A DNA stretch of 64,000 bases. Source: Gemmataceae bacterium (lineage in GTDB: Bacteria; Planctomycetota; Planctomycetia; Gemmatales; Gemmataceae). The stretch is from contig LR594584.1 of the NCBI GenBank assembly GCA_901538445.1, positions 1,210,655-1,274,654 of the forward strand. The letters are read 5' to 3'. The translations under genes and the position numbers were made by a program. Positions 17,063-24,839 of the stretch are shown in pieces. Below the pieces are notes generated by a model. That model ran no database searches and was not told the origin of the DNA. It saw only the letters and a list, made by a program, of their open reading frames with translations. Each line of letters begins with the position of its first letter. Position 1 is the stretch's first letter.

Positions 17063-18511
17063 ATGTCCACCGAAGCCGCCCTGCTCCGCGCCATCCGCGA
17101 CTGCCCGGACGACGACACGCCGCGGCTCGTGTACGCCGACCTCGTCGAGGAGGACGGCGACGCGGCCCGCGGCGAGTTCATCCGCGTTCAGGTCGCGCTC
17201 GCCCGCACCCCGGAAACCGACCCGGCCCGCAACGCCCTCGAGGACCGCGAGCACGAACTGCTCGCCGAGAACGAGGCGCGCTGGCTCGGCGTCCCGCCCG
17301 AAACCGACGGCCTCTTGTTCTGGCGTTTCGCCCGCGGCTTCGTGGAAGAGGTGTCCGCGACGCCAAGTTTCATGCTGAACGAGGGCTCGGACCTCTGTGC
17401 GGCCAACCCAGTGCGTCGCTGGCGGGTCGGGTCGTCGCAGGGCGACATGGCCGAGGACTTGATCGAAGCCGGCCGCCGCGGGTGGTTCGCCCGGCTCGAA
17501 GCGCTCGACCTGAGCGGCTGGTTCCAAGCGATCGGCGAGATGGAACGTTTCCTGACTCGCTCCGACTTCGAGCGACTGCGGGAACTGGACTTGAGCGACT
17601 GCGGCGGGCTCGATGACCTCGGGGTGGTCCTGGAACGGTCCGCGCTCCGCGAGCAACTCCGGGTGCTGCGAGCCGGGGCGAGCTACGGCGTTGGAACGGC
17701 ACTCGACGCGGCCCATCTGAGCCGGGCGCTCGCCCCGACACGCCTCGTGGAACTGAGTGTGCCGGGCTGTTTTCTCTCTGCGGACGACGTCCGCAGGTTG
17801 CTCGCGAGCGATTGCTGCCGAGAGCTATCATCACTCAACATCCGCGACAACCACATCGAACCCAACGCCTGGGACGCCTTCCAAGCCGCGGAGTGTCGGC
17901 TGCGGTCGCTCGACCTCTCGGGTACCCCTCTCGGGGCGATCTCACTGGACGACGTGTTGCGGCAAGAGTCGCTGTCGGAACTGCGGGTGCTGCACCTCAA
18001 CCGCTGCGGCAGCGCGATGGCCAACATGCACGCGCTGGCGTCGTCGCGGTTCTGGACGCAGGCCGAAGTGTTGCAGATGCAGGACGGCACAATCCCCGAG
18101 CGCTCGCTAGAGCCGCTGTTCCGCTCGGCCGGATCGCCGAACCTGCGAGTGCTCGACGTGGGCGGCAACTACTTCCGCGAGGATGGGGTCCGCGGGCTGT
18201 GCGGGGCGAAGTGGGCCGGGTCGCTCACGACGCTCAACCTGTCTCGAAATTACCTAACCAACGAGGCGGCTCGGTTGATCGCCGGGTGCGAGCGGTTCAC
18301 GCAACTCCGCTCGCTCGACCTGAGTTACAACAACCGCCACGACCAACCCGACGCGGACCCGGGCGACCAGATTACCGACGCGGGGCTGTGGGCGATCATC
18401 GAGAGCCCGCACCTCACGAACCTGCGGCACCTCGATGTCACCGGCCTCCAGTTCACCGGCGAAACTCGAGCGGCACTGCAGAGGCGGTTCGGGCGCGGGT
18501 TGCGGGGTTGA
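17063..18511 (+). CDS. TIGR02996 domain protein with leucine-rich repeats
   Basis: A 482-residue protein of the same plan as 5679 and 59352. The N-terminal repeat-companion domain reads EAALLRAIRDCPDDDTPRLV, then YADLVEEDGDAARGEFIRVQ. It is followed by leucine-rich repeats of the RNase-inhibitor type (LEALDLSGW, LRELDLSDCG, LSSLNIRDNHIE, LRSLDLSGTPLG, LTTLNLSRNYLTN, LRSLDLSYNN). The LRR part is more regular than in the 5679 protein. The frame is open upstream through the palindrome, but ATG 17063 begins the domain. No export signal. Function unknown; LRR arrays usually bind proteins. Confidence 0.88.
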   Translation: MSTEAALLRAIRDCPDDDTPRLVYADLVEEDGDAARGEFIRVQVALARTPETDPARNALEDREHELLAENEARWLGVPPETDGLLFWRFARGFVEEVSATPSFMLNEGSDLCAANPVRRWRVGSSQGDMAEDLIEAGRRGWFARLEALDLSGWFQAIGEMERFLTRSDFERLRELDLSDCGGLDDLGVVLERSALREQLRVLRAGASYGVGTALDAAHLSRALAPTRLVELSVPGCFLSADDVRRLLASDCCRELSSLNIRDNHIEPNAWDAFQAAECRLRSLDLSGTPLGAISLDDVLRQESLSELRVLHLNRCGSAMANMHALASSRFWTQAEVLQMQDGTIPERSLEPLFRSAGSPNLRVLDVGGNYFREDGVRGLCGAKWAGSLTTLNLSRNYLTNEAARLIAGCERFTQLRSLDLSYNNRHDQPDADPGDQITDAGLWAIIESPHLTNLRHLDVTGLQFTGETRAALQRRFGRGLRG

Positions 18512-18517
18512 CCGGCG

Positions 18518-19480
18518 TCACGCGGTCGGGCGCTTGCCGCGGCCCTCTTCCTCGTAGGCCTTCACGATCCGCGTGACGAGCGGGTTGCGGACGATGTCGG
18601 CCTGGTCCAGGTGGACGATCGCGAGGCCGTCCACGTCCTTGAGCCGCTGGAGCGCGTCGGTCAGGCCGCTCTTCACGGTCTTGGGCAGGTCGGTCTGCGT
18701 CGGGTCGCCGGTCACCACGATCTTCGAGTTCAGGCCCATGCGGGTGAGGAACATCTTCATCTGCGCCGGCGTCGCGTTCTGGCCCTCGTCGAGGATGATG
18801 ACCGACCCGTTGAGTGTCCGGCCCCGCATGTACGCGAGGGGCAGGATCTCGATGATGTCGTTCTCCATGTACTTCGTGACGGTCTCGGCGTCCATGATCT
18901 CGGCGAGCGCGTCGAACAGCGGCCGCAGGTACGGGCTGATCTTCGCGACGAGGTCGCCGGGGAGGAACCCGAGCCGCTCGCCGGCCTCGACCGCGGGCCG
19001 CACGAGCACGATCTTCTTCACCGTACCGGCCCGGAGCAGGCCGACCGCCCACCCGACCGCGAGGTACGTCTTCCCGCTGCCGGCCGGGCCGACGCAGATC
19101 ACCACGTCGTGCGACTTGAGCGCCTGGACGTACCGGCCCTGGCCGTCGGTCCGCGCCCGCAGGTTCCGGCCCGACTCCATCGTGGTGACGCTGTCGCCCT
19201 TTTCGGCCCCGCCGCGGACCACGTCGGTCACCGACCGAACGTCCTCGGCCACGAGCTTCCCCTTGCGGCGGAGCATCTGGCGGAGTTGCTGGAACGCACG
19301 CTCGGCCTGGTCGACGGCCGCGGGCGGCCCCTCGATCTGGAGCAGGTCGCCGCGGGCCACGACCTTCACCCCGAGCGCATCGCGAACGGTCCGCAGGTAC
19401 GCGTCCCGCGGGCCGAACAGGATGACGGCCTCGTCCCGGCTGTCGAGGGTCAGGTTCCGGATCACGTTCGAATCGGACAT
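18518..19480 (-). CDS. phoH: PhoH family ATPase
   Basis: A 320-residue cytoplasmic P-loop protein of the PhoH/PhoL family, linked in other bacteria to RNA metabolism, ribosome maturation or phosphate stress. Seen: an N-terminal KH-like region, Walker A VGPAGSGKTYLA near residue 130, Walker B SVIILDEGQNATPAQMKMFL and the sensor segment KIVVTGDPTQTDLP. The frame continues upstream, but ATG 19480 (MSDSNVIRNL) gives the usual length. It is the last gene of the minus-strand group starting at purA, separated from cdsA by about 120 bases that contain a hairpin repeat. It converges on the TIGR02996 gene. Confidence 0.92.
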   Translation of the reverse strand: MSDSNVIRNLTLDSRDEAVILFGPRDAYLRTVRDALGVKVVARGDLLQIEGPPAAVDQAERAFQQLRQMLRRKGKLVAEDVRSVTDVVRGGAEKGDSVTTMESGRNLRARTDGQGRYVQALKSHDVVICVGPAGSGKTYLAVGWAVGLLRAGTVKKIVLVRPAVEAGERLGFLPGDLVAKISPYLRPLFDALAEIMDAETVTKYMENDIIEILPLAYMRGRTLNGSVIILDEGQNATPAQMKMFLTRMGLNSKIVVTGDPTQTDLPKTVKSGLTDALQRLKDVDGLAIVHLDQADIVRNPLVTRIVKAYEEEGRGKRPTA

Positions 19481-19557
19481 GAGTTGGTCCCGGGGGTTCG
19501 CCGCACGCGCCGGAGTCAAGGACACGAATGATAACCGCAGGTGATCGACATTCTCAA

Positions 19558-19592
19558 TTCGGTGGCACAGGCTTCTGGCCTGTTCCACCGAA
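19558..19592. repeat. Hairpin repeat between cdsA and phoH
   Basis: TTCGGTGGCACAGGC pairs with GCCTGTTCCACCGAA around a 5-base loop, with one mismatch. A related inner palindrome (GGTGGCACAGGCCTCC and its complement) occurs within the element at 54014. Here it could modulate read-through from cdsA into phoH. Confidence 0.8.
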
Positions 19593-19599
19593 CTCAGAC

Positions 19600-20442
19600 T
19601 CATACCCAGCAGAACCAGAGGTACGCGACCGGGGCGGCGAACAGCACCGCATCGACCACGTCGAGCAGGCCGCCGAACCCGGGGATGCTCTTCGCGGCGT
19701 CCTTCATCTGGCAGTCGCGCTTCACGAGCGACTCGGCGAGGTCGCCGAGCACGCCGGCGAGCCCGACCACGAGGCCGAACGCGACTGCTTCGACCGCGCC
19801 CCGCGGGAACACCGGCACGTACGAGCCGACGCCGACCGCGACCGCGACGCCGGCGAGGAACCCGCCGGCGAGCCCCTCCCACGTCTTCTTCGGGCTCAGC
19901 AGCGGAGTCATCTTGTGCTTGCCGAAGAACGTGCCGGTGAAGAACGCGCCGATGTCGTTGCACTTCGGCACGAAGATCGTGAGCGCCAGGAGCCACGCGG
20001 TGTGTTCGCGGGGGAGGAACCGGACCTGCACGAAGAAGCACGAGAGCACGCCGATGTACGCGACCGCGAACATGGTCGTGCCGAGCCGCGGCACCACCAC
20101 GCCGGGCTCACCGGTGTAGCGGTACATTTCGAGGAGCATCGCGGCGATCACCGTGCCGGCGAGCGTGAACACGACGAGCGGCCACACCGAGCCGTACCCG
20201 AACGCGACCGGGAACCAGTTCGCCGCGACGCACAACGACGTGCCCGTGACGACCAGACATTCCGAGGGGCGAATGGGTGCGGGGAACAGCGCGACGAGTT
20301 CGCGGCCGGCGATGACGCCGAGCGCCATCAGGCACACGAACAGGCACGGGAAGTAGCCCGCTGCGAGGTGGTCGTCGCCGACGAGGATGCCGCCGGCGGC
20401 GAGGGCGAGGACGGTGCCGACGAGTACCCGGGTGCGGATCAT
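19600..20442 (-). CDS. cdsA: Phosphatidate cytidylyltransferase
   Basis: A 280-residue integral membrane enzyme that makes CDP-diacylglycerol from phosphatidate and CTP. About seven hydrophobic segments are visible, and the C-terminal signature starts well: ESLVKRDCQMKDAAKSIP. The second half of the signature reads GFGGLLDVVDA, whereas the classical pattern is GHGG-x-x-DRxD; the His and Arg are replaced by Phe and Val while both key Asp are kept. ATG 20442 overlaps the uppS stop (ATGA), which indicates translational coupling. The uppS-cdsA order is the common bacterial arrangement. Confidence 0.9.
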   Translation of the reverse strand: MIRTRVLVGTVLALAAGGILVGDDHLAAGYFPCLFVCLMALGVIAGRELVALFPAPIRPSECLVVTGTSLCVAANWFPVAFGYGSVWPLVVFTLAGTVIAAMLLEMYRYTGEPGVVVPRLGTTMFAVAYIGVLSCFFVQVRFLPREHTAWLLALTIFVPKCNDIGAFFTGTFFGKHKMTPLLSPKKTWEGLAGGFLAGVAVAVGVGSYVPVFPRGAVEAVAFGLVVGLAGVLGDLAESLVKRDCQMKDAAKSIPGFGGLLDVVDAVLFAAPVAYLWFCWV

Positions 20443-21221
20443 GGGTTCGGCCCGGGGGTTTCGGTCTTGAGGCCGCCGAACCGGCGCTCGCGGCGCGCGA
20501 AGTCGCGGAGCGCTTCGTGCAGCAGGTCGGGGCCGAACTCGGGCCAGAACTTGGACGTCACCCATAGCTCGGCGTAGGAGATTTGCCAGAGCAAGTAGTT
20601 CGAGACGCGCATCTCGCCGGCCGTGCGGACGAGCAGGTCCGGGTCCGGCATGCCGCCGGTATAGAGCGACTGCGAGATGAGGTCCTCGTCGATCTGCTCG
20701 GGGGCCAACTCGCTAGACTTCACTCGCTCGGCGAGCGCCTTCACCGCGTCCACGATCTCGGCCCGGCTGCCGTAGTTGATCGCGAGGCACAGCGTCAGAC
20801 CGGTGTTGTCCTTCGTGAGCCGCGTGTTCTCGTCGATCTCGGCGAGCACCTCGTCGGGCAGTCCGTCGCGGCGGCCGATCACGGTGAACCGGATGTTCTG
20901 CGCGAGGATCTTGGGCCGCTCGGCGAGGAGGTACTCCTTGAGCAGCGCCATGAGGAAGTCGATCTCGGGCTTGGGCCGCTTCCAGTTCTCGGAGCTGAGG
21001 CAGTACAGCGTGAGCTGCCCGAGCCCGAGCTTGCAGCACTCCTCGGTCACCTCATCGACCGACTTCGCGCCGCGGGCGTGCCCCTCGACGCGCTCCTTGC
21101 CCTGGGCGCGCGCCCACCGCCCGTTGCCGTCCATAATGATCGCGACGTGCCGCGGGAGTTTCGCCGGGTCGAGCCCGACGGATGCGGCGTGTGCAGCGGG
21201 GTCGTGTTGAGGAACATCCAT
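20439..21221 (-). CDS. uppS: Isoprenyl transferase (undecaprenyl diphosphate synthase)
   Basis: A 260-residue cis-prenyltransferase that builds the undecaprenyl carrier for peptidoglycan and O-antigen. Seen: HVAIIMDGNGRWA with the catalytic Asp (D31), LTLYCLSSENWKRP, and the C-terminal RTAGEMRVSNYLLWQISYAE, where the usual RTSGE is RTAGE. The ATG shares one base with the stop of the upstream SUFU-like gene (TAATG), and its stop overlaps cdsA. It is therefore in the middle of a tightly packed operon. Confidence 0.95.
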   Translation of the reverse strand: MDVPQHDPAAHAASVGLDPAKLPRHVAIIMDGNGRWARAQGKERVEGHARGAKSVDEVTEECCKLGLGQLTLYCLSSENWKRPKPEIDFLMALLKEYLLAERPKILAQNIRFTVIGRRDGLPDEVLAEIDENTRLTKDNTGLTLCLAINYGSRAEIVDAVKALAERVKSSELAPEQIDEDLISQSLYTGGMPDPDLLVRTAGEMRVSNYLLWQISYAELWVTSKFWPEFGPDLLHEALRDFARRERRFGGLKTETPGPNP

Positions 21222-21883
21222 TAAACTACCGAGGGTCGCGTCGCTGAAGAAACATGGAAGGTGCCGTTGGCGGTGAACAGGTCACACAAGCGTTTGCGAC
21301 CGGCATCACCCTCGTTTGCGGCAACCGCCAACTCACTCGGATGAAGAACCTTAACGGTTACGATCTTGACGACGCCCGCGGGGAACGACCATTCGGCGGG
21401 GAAGTCCGGTCCATGCACTCCAAGCAGAACGCCGATTCGCCCCTCGGCGGTCGCGAGTTCGGATGGCCCGAAGCGACACTGGAGGTCCATCGAGAGAACG
21501 CCAAGTTCGTCGATCAACTCGCGGAACCCACCGTGCCGAGCGGCTTGCTGAGCGACGTCGTAGGCGATCCAGAACGGCCAGTCGTTCTGAATGGAACCTT
21601 CGATCGGATCGGACGTCTCAAGAAGAACCTCGATCCCGAACCCGACGTTCGGCTCCGGTTGGTCATCGAACGGATCGGCGAGTCCATCGCTCACGACGAT
21701 GGTGCGGTTGCCGTTCCGAACGACCCGCATCGCCTGGCGTAGGTCCGGCCACCGGGGGCCGCCCGTGAATGCGGGGTTGATGATGTGGGTCAGTACGAGC
21801 GGATCGACCTCGCCCAGTTGGCGGAGATAGCCGTCGCGCGCCTCGTATGTTCGCTGGAGAAGGTCGTCGCGGGCGTCGCTCAT
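21221..21883 (-). CDS. Suppressor-of-fused (SUFU) domain-like protein
   Basis: A 220-residue cytoplasmic protein. The central sequence (IVVSDGLADPFDD, GFGIEVLLETSD, LLGVHGPDFPAEWSFPAGVV and KVLHPSELAVAANEG) resembles the bacterial SUFU-like family, whose members often act as immunity or regulatory proteins; the match is by eye. ATG 21883 was chosen as the start of the conserved region, because the frame continues upstream without support. It is embedded between an oxidoreductase gene and uppS, and its TAA overlaps the uppS ATG by one base, an odd position for such a protein. No toxin gene is adjacent. Confidence 0.55.
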   Translation of the reverse strand: MSDARDDLLQRTYEARDGYLRQLGEVDPLVLTHIINPAFTGGPRWPDLRQAMRVVRNGNRTIVVSDGLADPFDDQPEPNVGFGIEVLLETSDPIEGSIQNDWPFWIAYDVAQQAARHGGFRELIDELGVLSMDLQCRFGPSELATAEGRIGVLLGVHGPDFPAEWSFPAGVVKIVTVKVLHPSELAVAANEGDAGRKRLCDLFTANGTFHVSSATRPSVV

Positions 21884-21909
21884 GGTTCCCTCGAACGTGG
21901 CCGCCGGTG

Positions 21910-23289
21910 TCACTCCACCCGTGCGAATAGGTCGTTGAGTCCTTCGGCCATCGTCGGGTGCGCGAACACCACGTCGCGGAGGGCGGTGTACGGCAGGCCG
22001 CCGAGCATCGCCATCTGCACCGCGGCCATGATCTCGCCGCCCTCGGCCAGCAGGATCGACGCGCCGAGGATCTTGTTCGTGTCGGCGTCGATCACCGCCT
22101 TCAGCAACCCGCGGGTCTCGCCGCTCGTGACCGCTCTCGCGATCGCGGACGCCGGCAACTTCGCGACCTTGATCTTCAGCCCCGCGTTGCGGGCCTCGTC
22201 TTCGGTCAGCCCGACGCGGCCGAGTTCCGGGTCCGTGAACAGAGTGTACGGCATCATGCGGTCGGCGGTGCTGCGGCTCCCGCCGCTCAGGTTCGCGAAC
22301 GCGATGCGGAAGTCGTCGAGCGAGGCGTGCGTGAACTGCGGGCCGCCGTTGACGTCGCCGAGCGCCCACACGTCGGGTGCGGTCGTCTCCAGCTTCGCGT
22401 TCACCTTCACGAACCCGCGGGCGTCGGTCTCCACACCAGTTGCGGCGAGGTTGAGCCCCTCGGTGTTCGGCACGCGGCCGACGGCGACGAGCAGGTGCGA
22501 GCCCTCGACCACGCGCTCGCCGGCCGCGGTCTTGAGAGTGACCTTCACGCCGCTGCCCGAGACGCCCGACGCCGCGACGACATCGGCCCCGCTGACGACC
22601 TCGATCCCCTCGTGTGCGAACACGCCCAGGAGTTCGTCGCTGACGTCCTTATCTTCGCGCGGCAGGAACCGGGCCGCGCGATCGACGACCGTGACCTTCG
22701 AGCCGAGCCGCCGGAAGATCTGCGCGAACTCGCACCCGATGTACCCCCCGCCGATGACGACGAGGTGCTCGGGCAGGTGGTCGAGTTCCTGCACGCTCTC
22801 GCTGTTGAGCGGGTTCGTCGCGGCGAGTTCGGGAGCGGGAGCGGCCGGCCGCGTGCCGGTGTTGATGAACACCTTGTCGGCGGTGATCTGCCGCGTGCCG
22901 CCGTCGCGGAGTTGAACGTCGAACGTCTTGGGGCCGGTGAAACGTGCGGTGCCGATGACGAGCGTCATCCCGGACTTGTCGAACCCGGCCTGGTTGCGGG
23001 CGACCATCGAGGCGACGACCTCGCGCCGCCGCTTCCGCACCGCGGCCTGATCGTGCGCACCGACCGAGACGTTGATGCCGAACTCGGCCGCGCGCCGGAC
23101 CAACTCGGCGACCTTCGCGGACCGCACCATCGTCTTCGTCGGGATGCACGCGACGTTGATACACGTCCCGCCGATCATCCCGCGCTCGACCATCACCACG
23201 CGGCGGCCGGCCGCCGCCAGCTTCATCGCGAGGGTCTTGCCGCCCTTCCCCCCGCCGACGACCGCGAACTCGAACTGTTCGGCTGGCAT
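21910..23289 (-). CDS. Dihydrolipoamide dehydrogenase/mercuric reductase-like FAD oxidoreductase
   Basis: A 459-residue class I pyridine-nucleotide disulfide oxidoreductase. FAD-binding GGGKGGKTLA lies at the N-terminus, the redox disulfide is C43/C48 (GGTCINVACIPTK), the NAD(P) motif is VVIGGGYIGCEFAQ, and the second FAD motif is VWALGDVNGG. The C-terminal interface has FAHPTMAEGLND, with the catalytic His and Glu. The MerA metal-binding C-terminal cysteines are absent, and no lipoamide-complex genes are nearby, so the substrate is uncertain; many such proteins are annotated mercuric-reductase-like. The gene starts 14 bases after purA and is probably co-transcribed. Confidence 0.85.
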   Translation of the reverse strand: MPAEQFEFAVVGGGKGGKTLAMKLAAAGRRVVMVERGMIGGTCINVACIPTKTMVRSAKVAELVRRAAEFGINVSVGAHDQAAVRKRRREVVASMVARNQAGFDKSGMTLVIGTARFTGPKTFDVQLRDGGTRQITADKVFINTGTRPAAPAPELAATNPLNSESVQELDHLPEHLVVIGGGYIGCEFAQIFRRLGSKVTVVDRAARFLPREDKDVSDELLGVFAHEGIEVVSGADVVAASGVSGSGVKVTLKTAAGERVVEGSHLLVAVGRVPNTEGLNLAATGVETDARGFVKVNAKLETTAPDVWALGDVNGGPQFTHASLDDFRIAFANLSGGSRSTADRMMPYTLFTDPELGRVGLTEDEARNAGLKIKVAKLPASAIARAVTSGETRGLLKAVIDADTNKILGASILLAEGGEIMAAVQMAMLGGLPYTALRDVVFAHPTMAEGLNDLFARVE

Positions 23290-23303
23290 GGGCACCTCGG
23301 GTG

Positions 23304-24605
23304 TCACCGCACGCGAATGGTCTGCTCGCGGCCCGGGCCGACCGACACGACCGACACCGGCAGGCCGACCATCTCGCTGACGCGGTCGATGTACTTGCGG
23401 GCCGCGGCCGGCAGGTCGGTGAGCTTCCGCGCGCCGGTGATGTCCTCGGTCCAGCCCGGCAGCGTCTCGTACACCGGCTTGCACCGCTCCAGAATGTGTG
23501 CGTCGCTGGTGAAGTGGTCGCGGCGCTCGCCGTCCACCTCGTACCCGACGCACAGCTTCAGTTCCGGCAGGCCGCTCAGCACGTCGAGCAGCATGAGGGT
23601 GATCTCGTCGGCACCGGCGAGCGCGGCGGTGTACCGCACGGCCAGGGCGTCGAACCACCCGGTGCGGCGCGGCCGGCCGGTGACGGTGCCGTACTCCTTG
23701 CCGACCTTGCGAATCCGCTCCCCGGTCCCGTCGATGCCGTCGTCGAGTTCCGTGGGGAACGGGCCGCGGCCGACGCGGGTGGTGTACGCCTTCACGACGC
23801 CGATGATCCGCGTCACGTTCTTCGCCGGGAGCCCCGACCCGCTCCACATGCCCGACGGCAGGCTGCTGGAACTGGTGACGAACGGGTAGGTGCCGTGGTC
23901 AACGTCGAGCAGGCTCCCCTGGGCCGCCTCGAACAGCACGCGCTTCCCGGCCTTCACCGAGTCGTGCAGCAGGCGGGCCGTGTCGGTGACGTAGGGGCGG
24001 ATCCGCTCGGCGTACTTCAGGTACTCGTCGGCGATCGCCGCGGGGTCGAACACCTTCGCGCCGGCCGCGCCGTCGGCGAACGCGGTCATGAGGCGGTTCT
24101 TGAACGGGACGACCTGGCGGAGCCGCTCGCGGAGGTGGTCGGGCCGCAGCAGTTCACCGACGCGGATCGCGAACCGCCGCCCGACCTTGTCCTGGTAGCA
24201 CGGCCCGATGCCGCGGCCGGTGGTGCCGATCTTCCCCTCGCCGCCGCCGCTCTCGGCGAGCCGCTCCTCTTCCATGTGGTACGGGAAGATGACGTGCGCG
24301 TGGTCGCTGAGCACGAGCCGCTTCGACACGTCCACCCCGCCCTTGAGGAGCGAGTCCACCTCTTCGAGGAACCGCGGCGGGTACACGACGACGCCGTTGC
24401 CGATGACCGACGTGACGCTCGGGCGGATGACCCCGGTGGGGAGGAGCGACAGCTTGAACGTCTTGCCCTCCACGACGACGGTGTGCCCGGCGTTGGCCCC
24501 GCCGTTGTACCGGACGACCATGTCGAACTCGTCGCCGATGAGGTCGACGATCTTGCCCTTGGCCTCGTCGCCCCACTGAAGCCCGACCACGCACGTTCCG
24601 GCCAT
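23304..24605 (-). CDS. purA: Adenylosuccinate synthase
   Basis: A 433-residue enzyme that joins IMP and aspartate with GTP in AMP synthesis. Seen: the N-terminal GLQWGDEAKGKIVD loop, YNGGANAGHTV, the GRGIGPCYQDK segment and the C-terminal SVGPGREQTI. The frame opens at 24641, but ATG 24605 (MAGTCVVGLQWGDE) is the conventional start. It heads the minus-strand cluster running to phoH. Two stable hairpins stand in the leader (24636-24688), the upstream one followed by a T-run, which suggests attenuation. Confidence 0.95.
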   Translation of the reverse strand: MAGTCVVGLQWGDEAKGKIVDLIGDEFDMVVRYNGGANAGHTVVVEGKTFKLSLLPTGVIRPSVTSVIGNGVVVYPPRFLEEVDSLLKGGVDVSKRLVLSDHAHVIFPYHMEEERLAESGGGEGKIGTTGRGIGPCYQDKVGRRFAIRVGELLRPDHLRERLRQVVPFKNRLMTAFADGAAGAKVFDPAAIADEYLKYAERIRPYVTDTARLLHDSVKAGKRVLFEAAQGSLLDVDHGTYPFVTSSSSLPSGMWSGSGLPAKNVTRIIGVVKAYTTRVGRGPFPTELDDGIDGTGERIRKVGKEYGTVTGRPRRTGWFDALAVRYTAALAGADEITLMLLDVLSGLPELKLCVGYEVDGERRDHFTSDAHILERCKPVYETLPGWTEDITGARKLTDLPAAARKYIDRVSEMVGLPVSVVSVGPGREQTIRVR

Positions 24606-24635
24606 TGCGAACCTGTCTGGAGAGCGAGTTGCGAA

Positions 24636-24688
24636 CGGCACCGGCGGGTGCCGGGTGCCAGCAAAAACGCCCGGGACGTTCCCGGGCG
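24636..24688 (-). promoter_or_regulatory. Two-hairpin purA leader with terminator-like stem
   Basis: On the minus strand a 9-bp stem (CGCCCGGGA / TCCCGGGCG, 24668-24688, 3-base loop) is followed at once by GTTTTTGC. Next comes a 7-bp stem CGGCACC / GGTGCCG (24636-24653), and the purA ATG is 30 bases further on. If purA is transcribed from upstream of 24688 the first stem would act as an intrinsic terminator, so the pair may be an attenuator; if not, it terminates antisense transcription. Confidence 0.5.
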
Positions 24689-24839
24689 GATCGGTCCGTG
24701 ACGCACCCGAATCACCGTAGCCCCCGGGTGCCGGGGCGTCAAGGGTCGGGGGGCCGCGGAACTCGCGCCGGGGATCGGGGTTTCAGCCGGTGCCGGTCCG
24801 GTAGAATCGCACTCTCCCACATCCCACAAGGAAGCCGCC

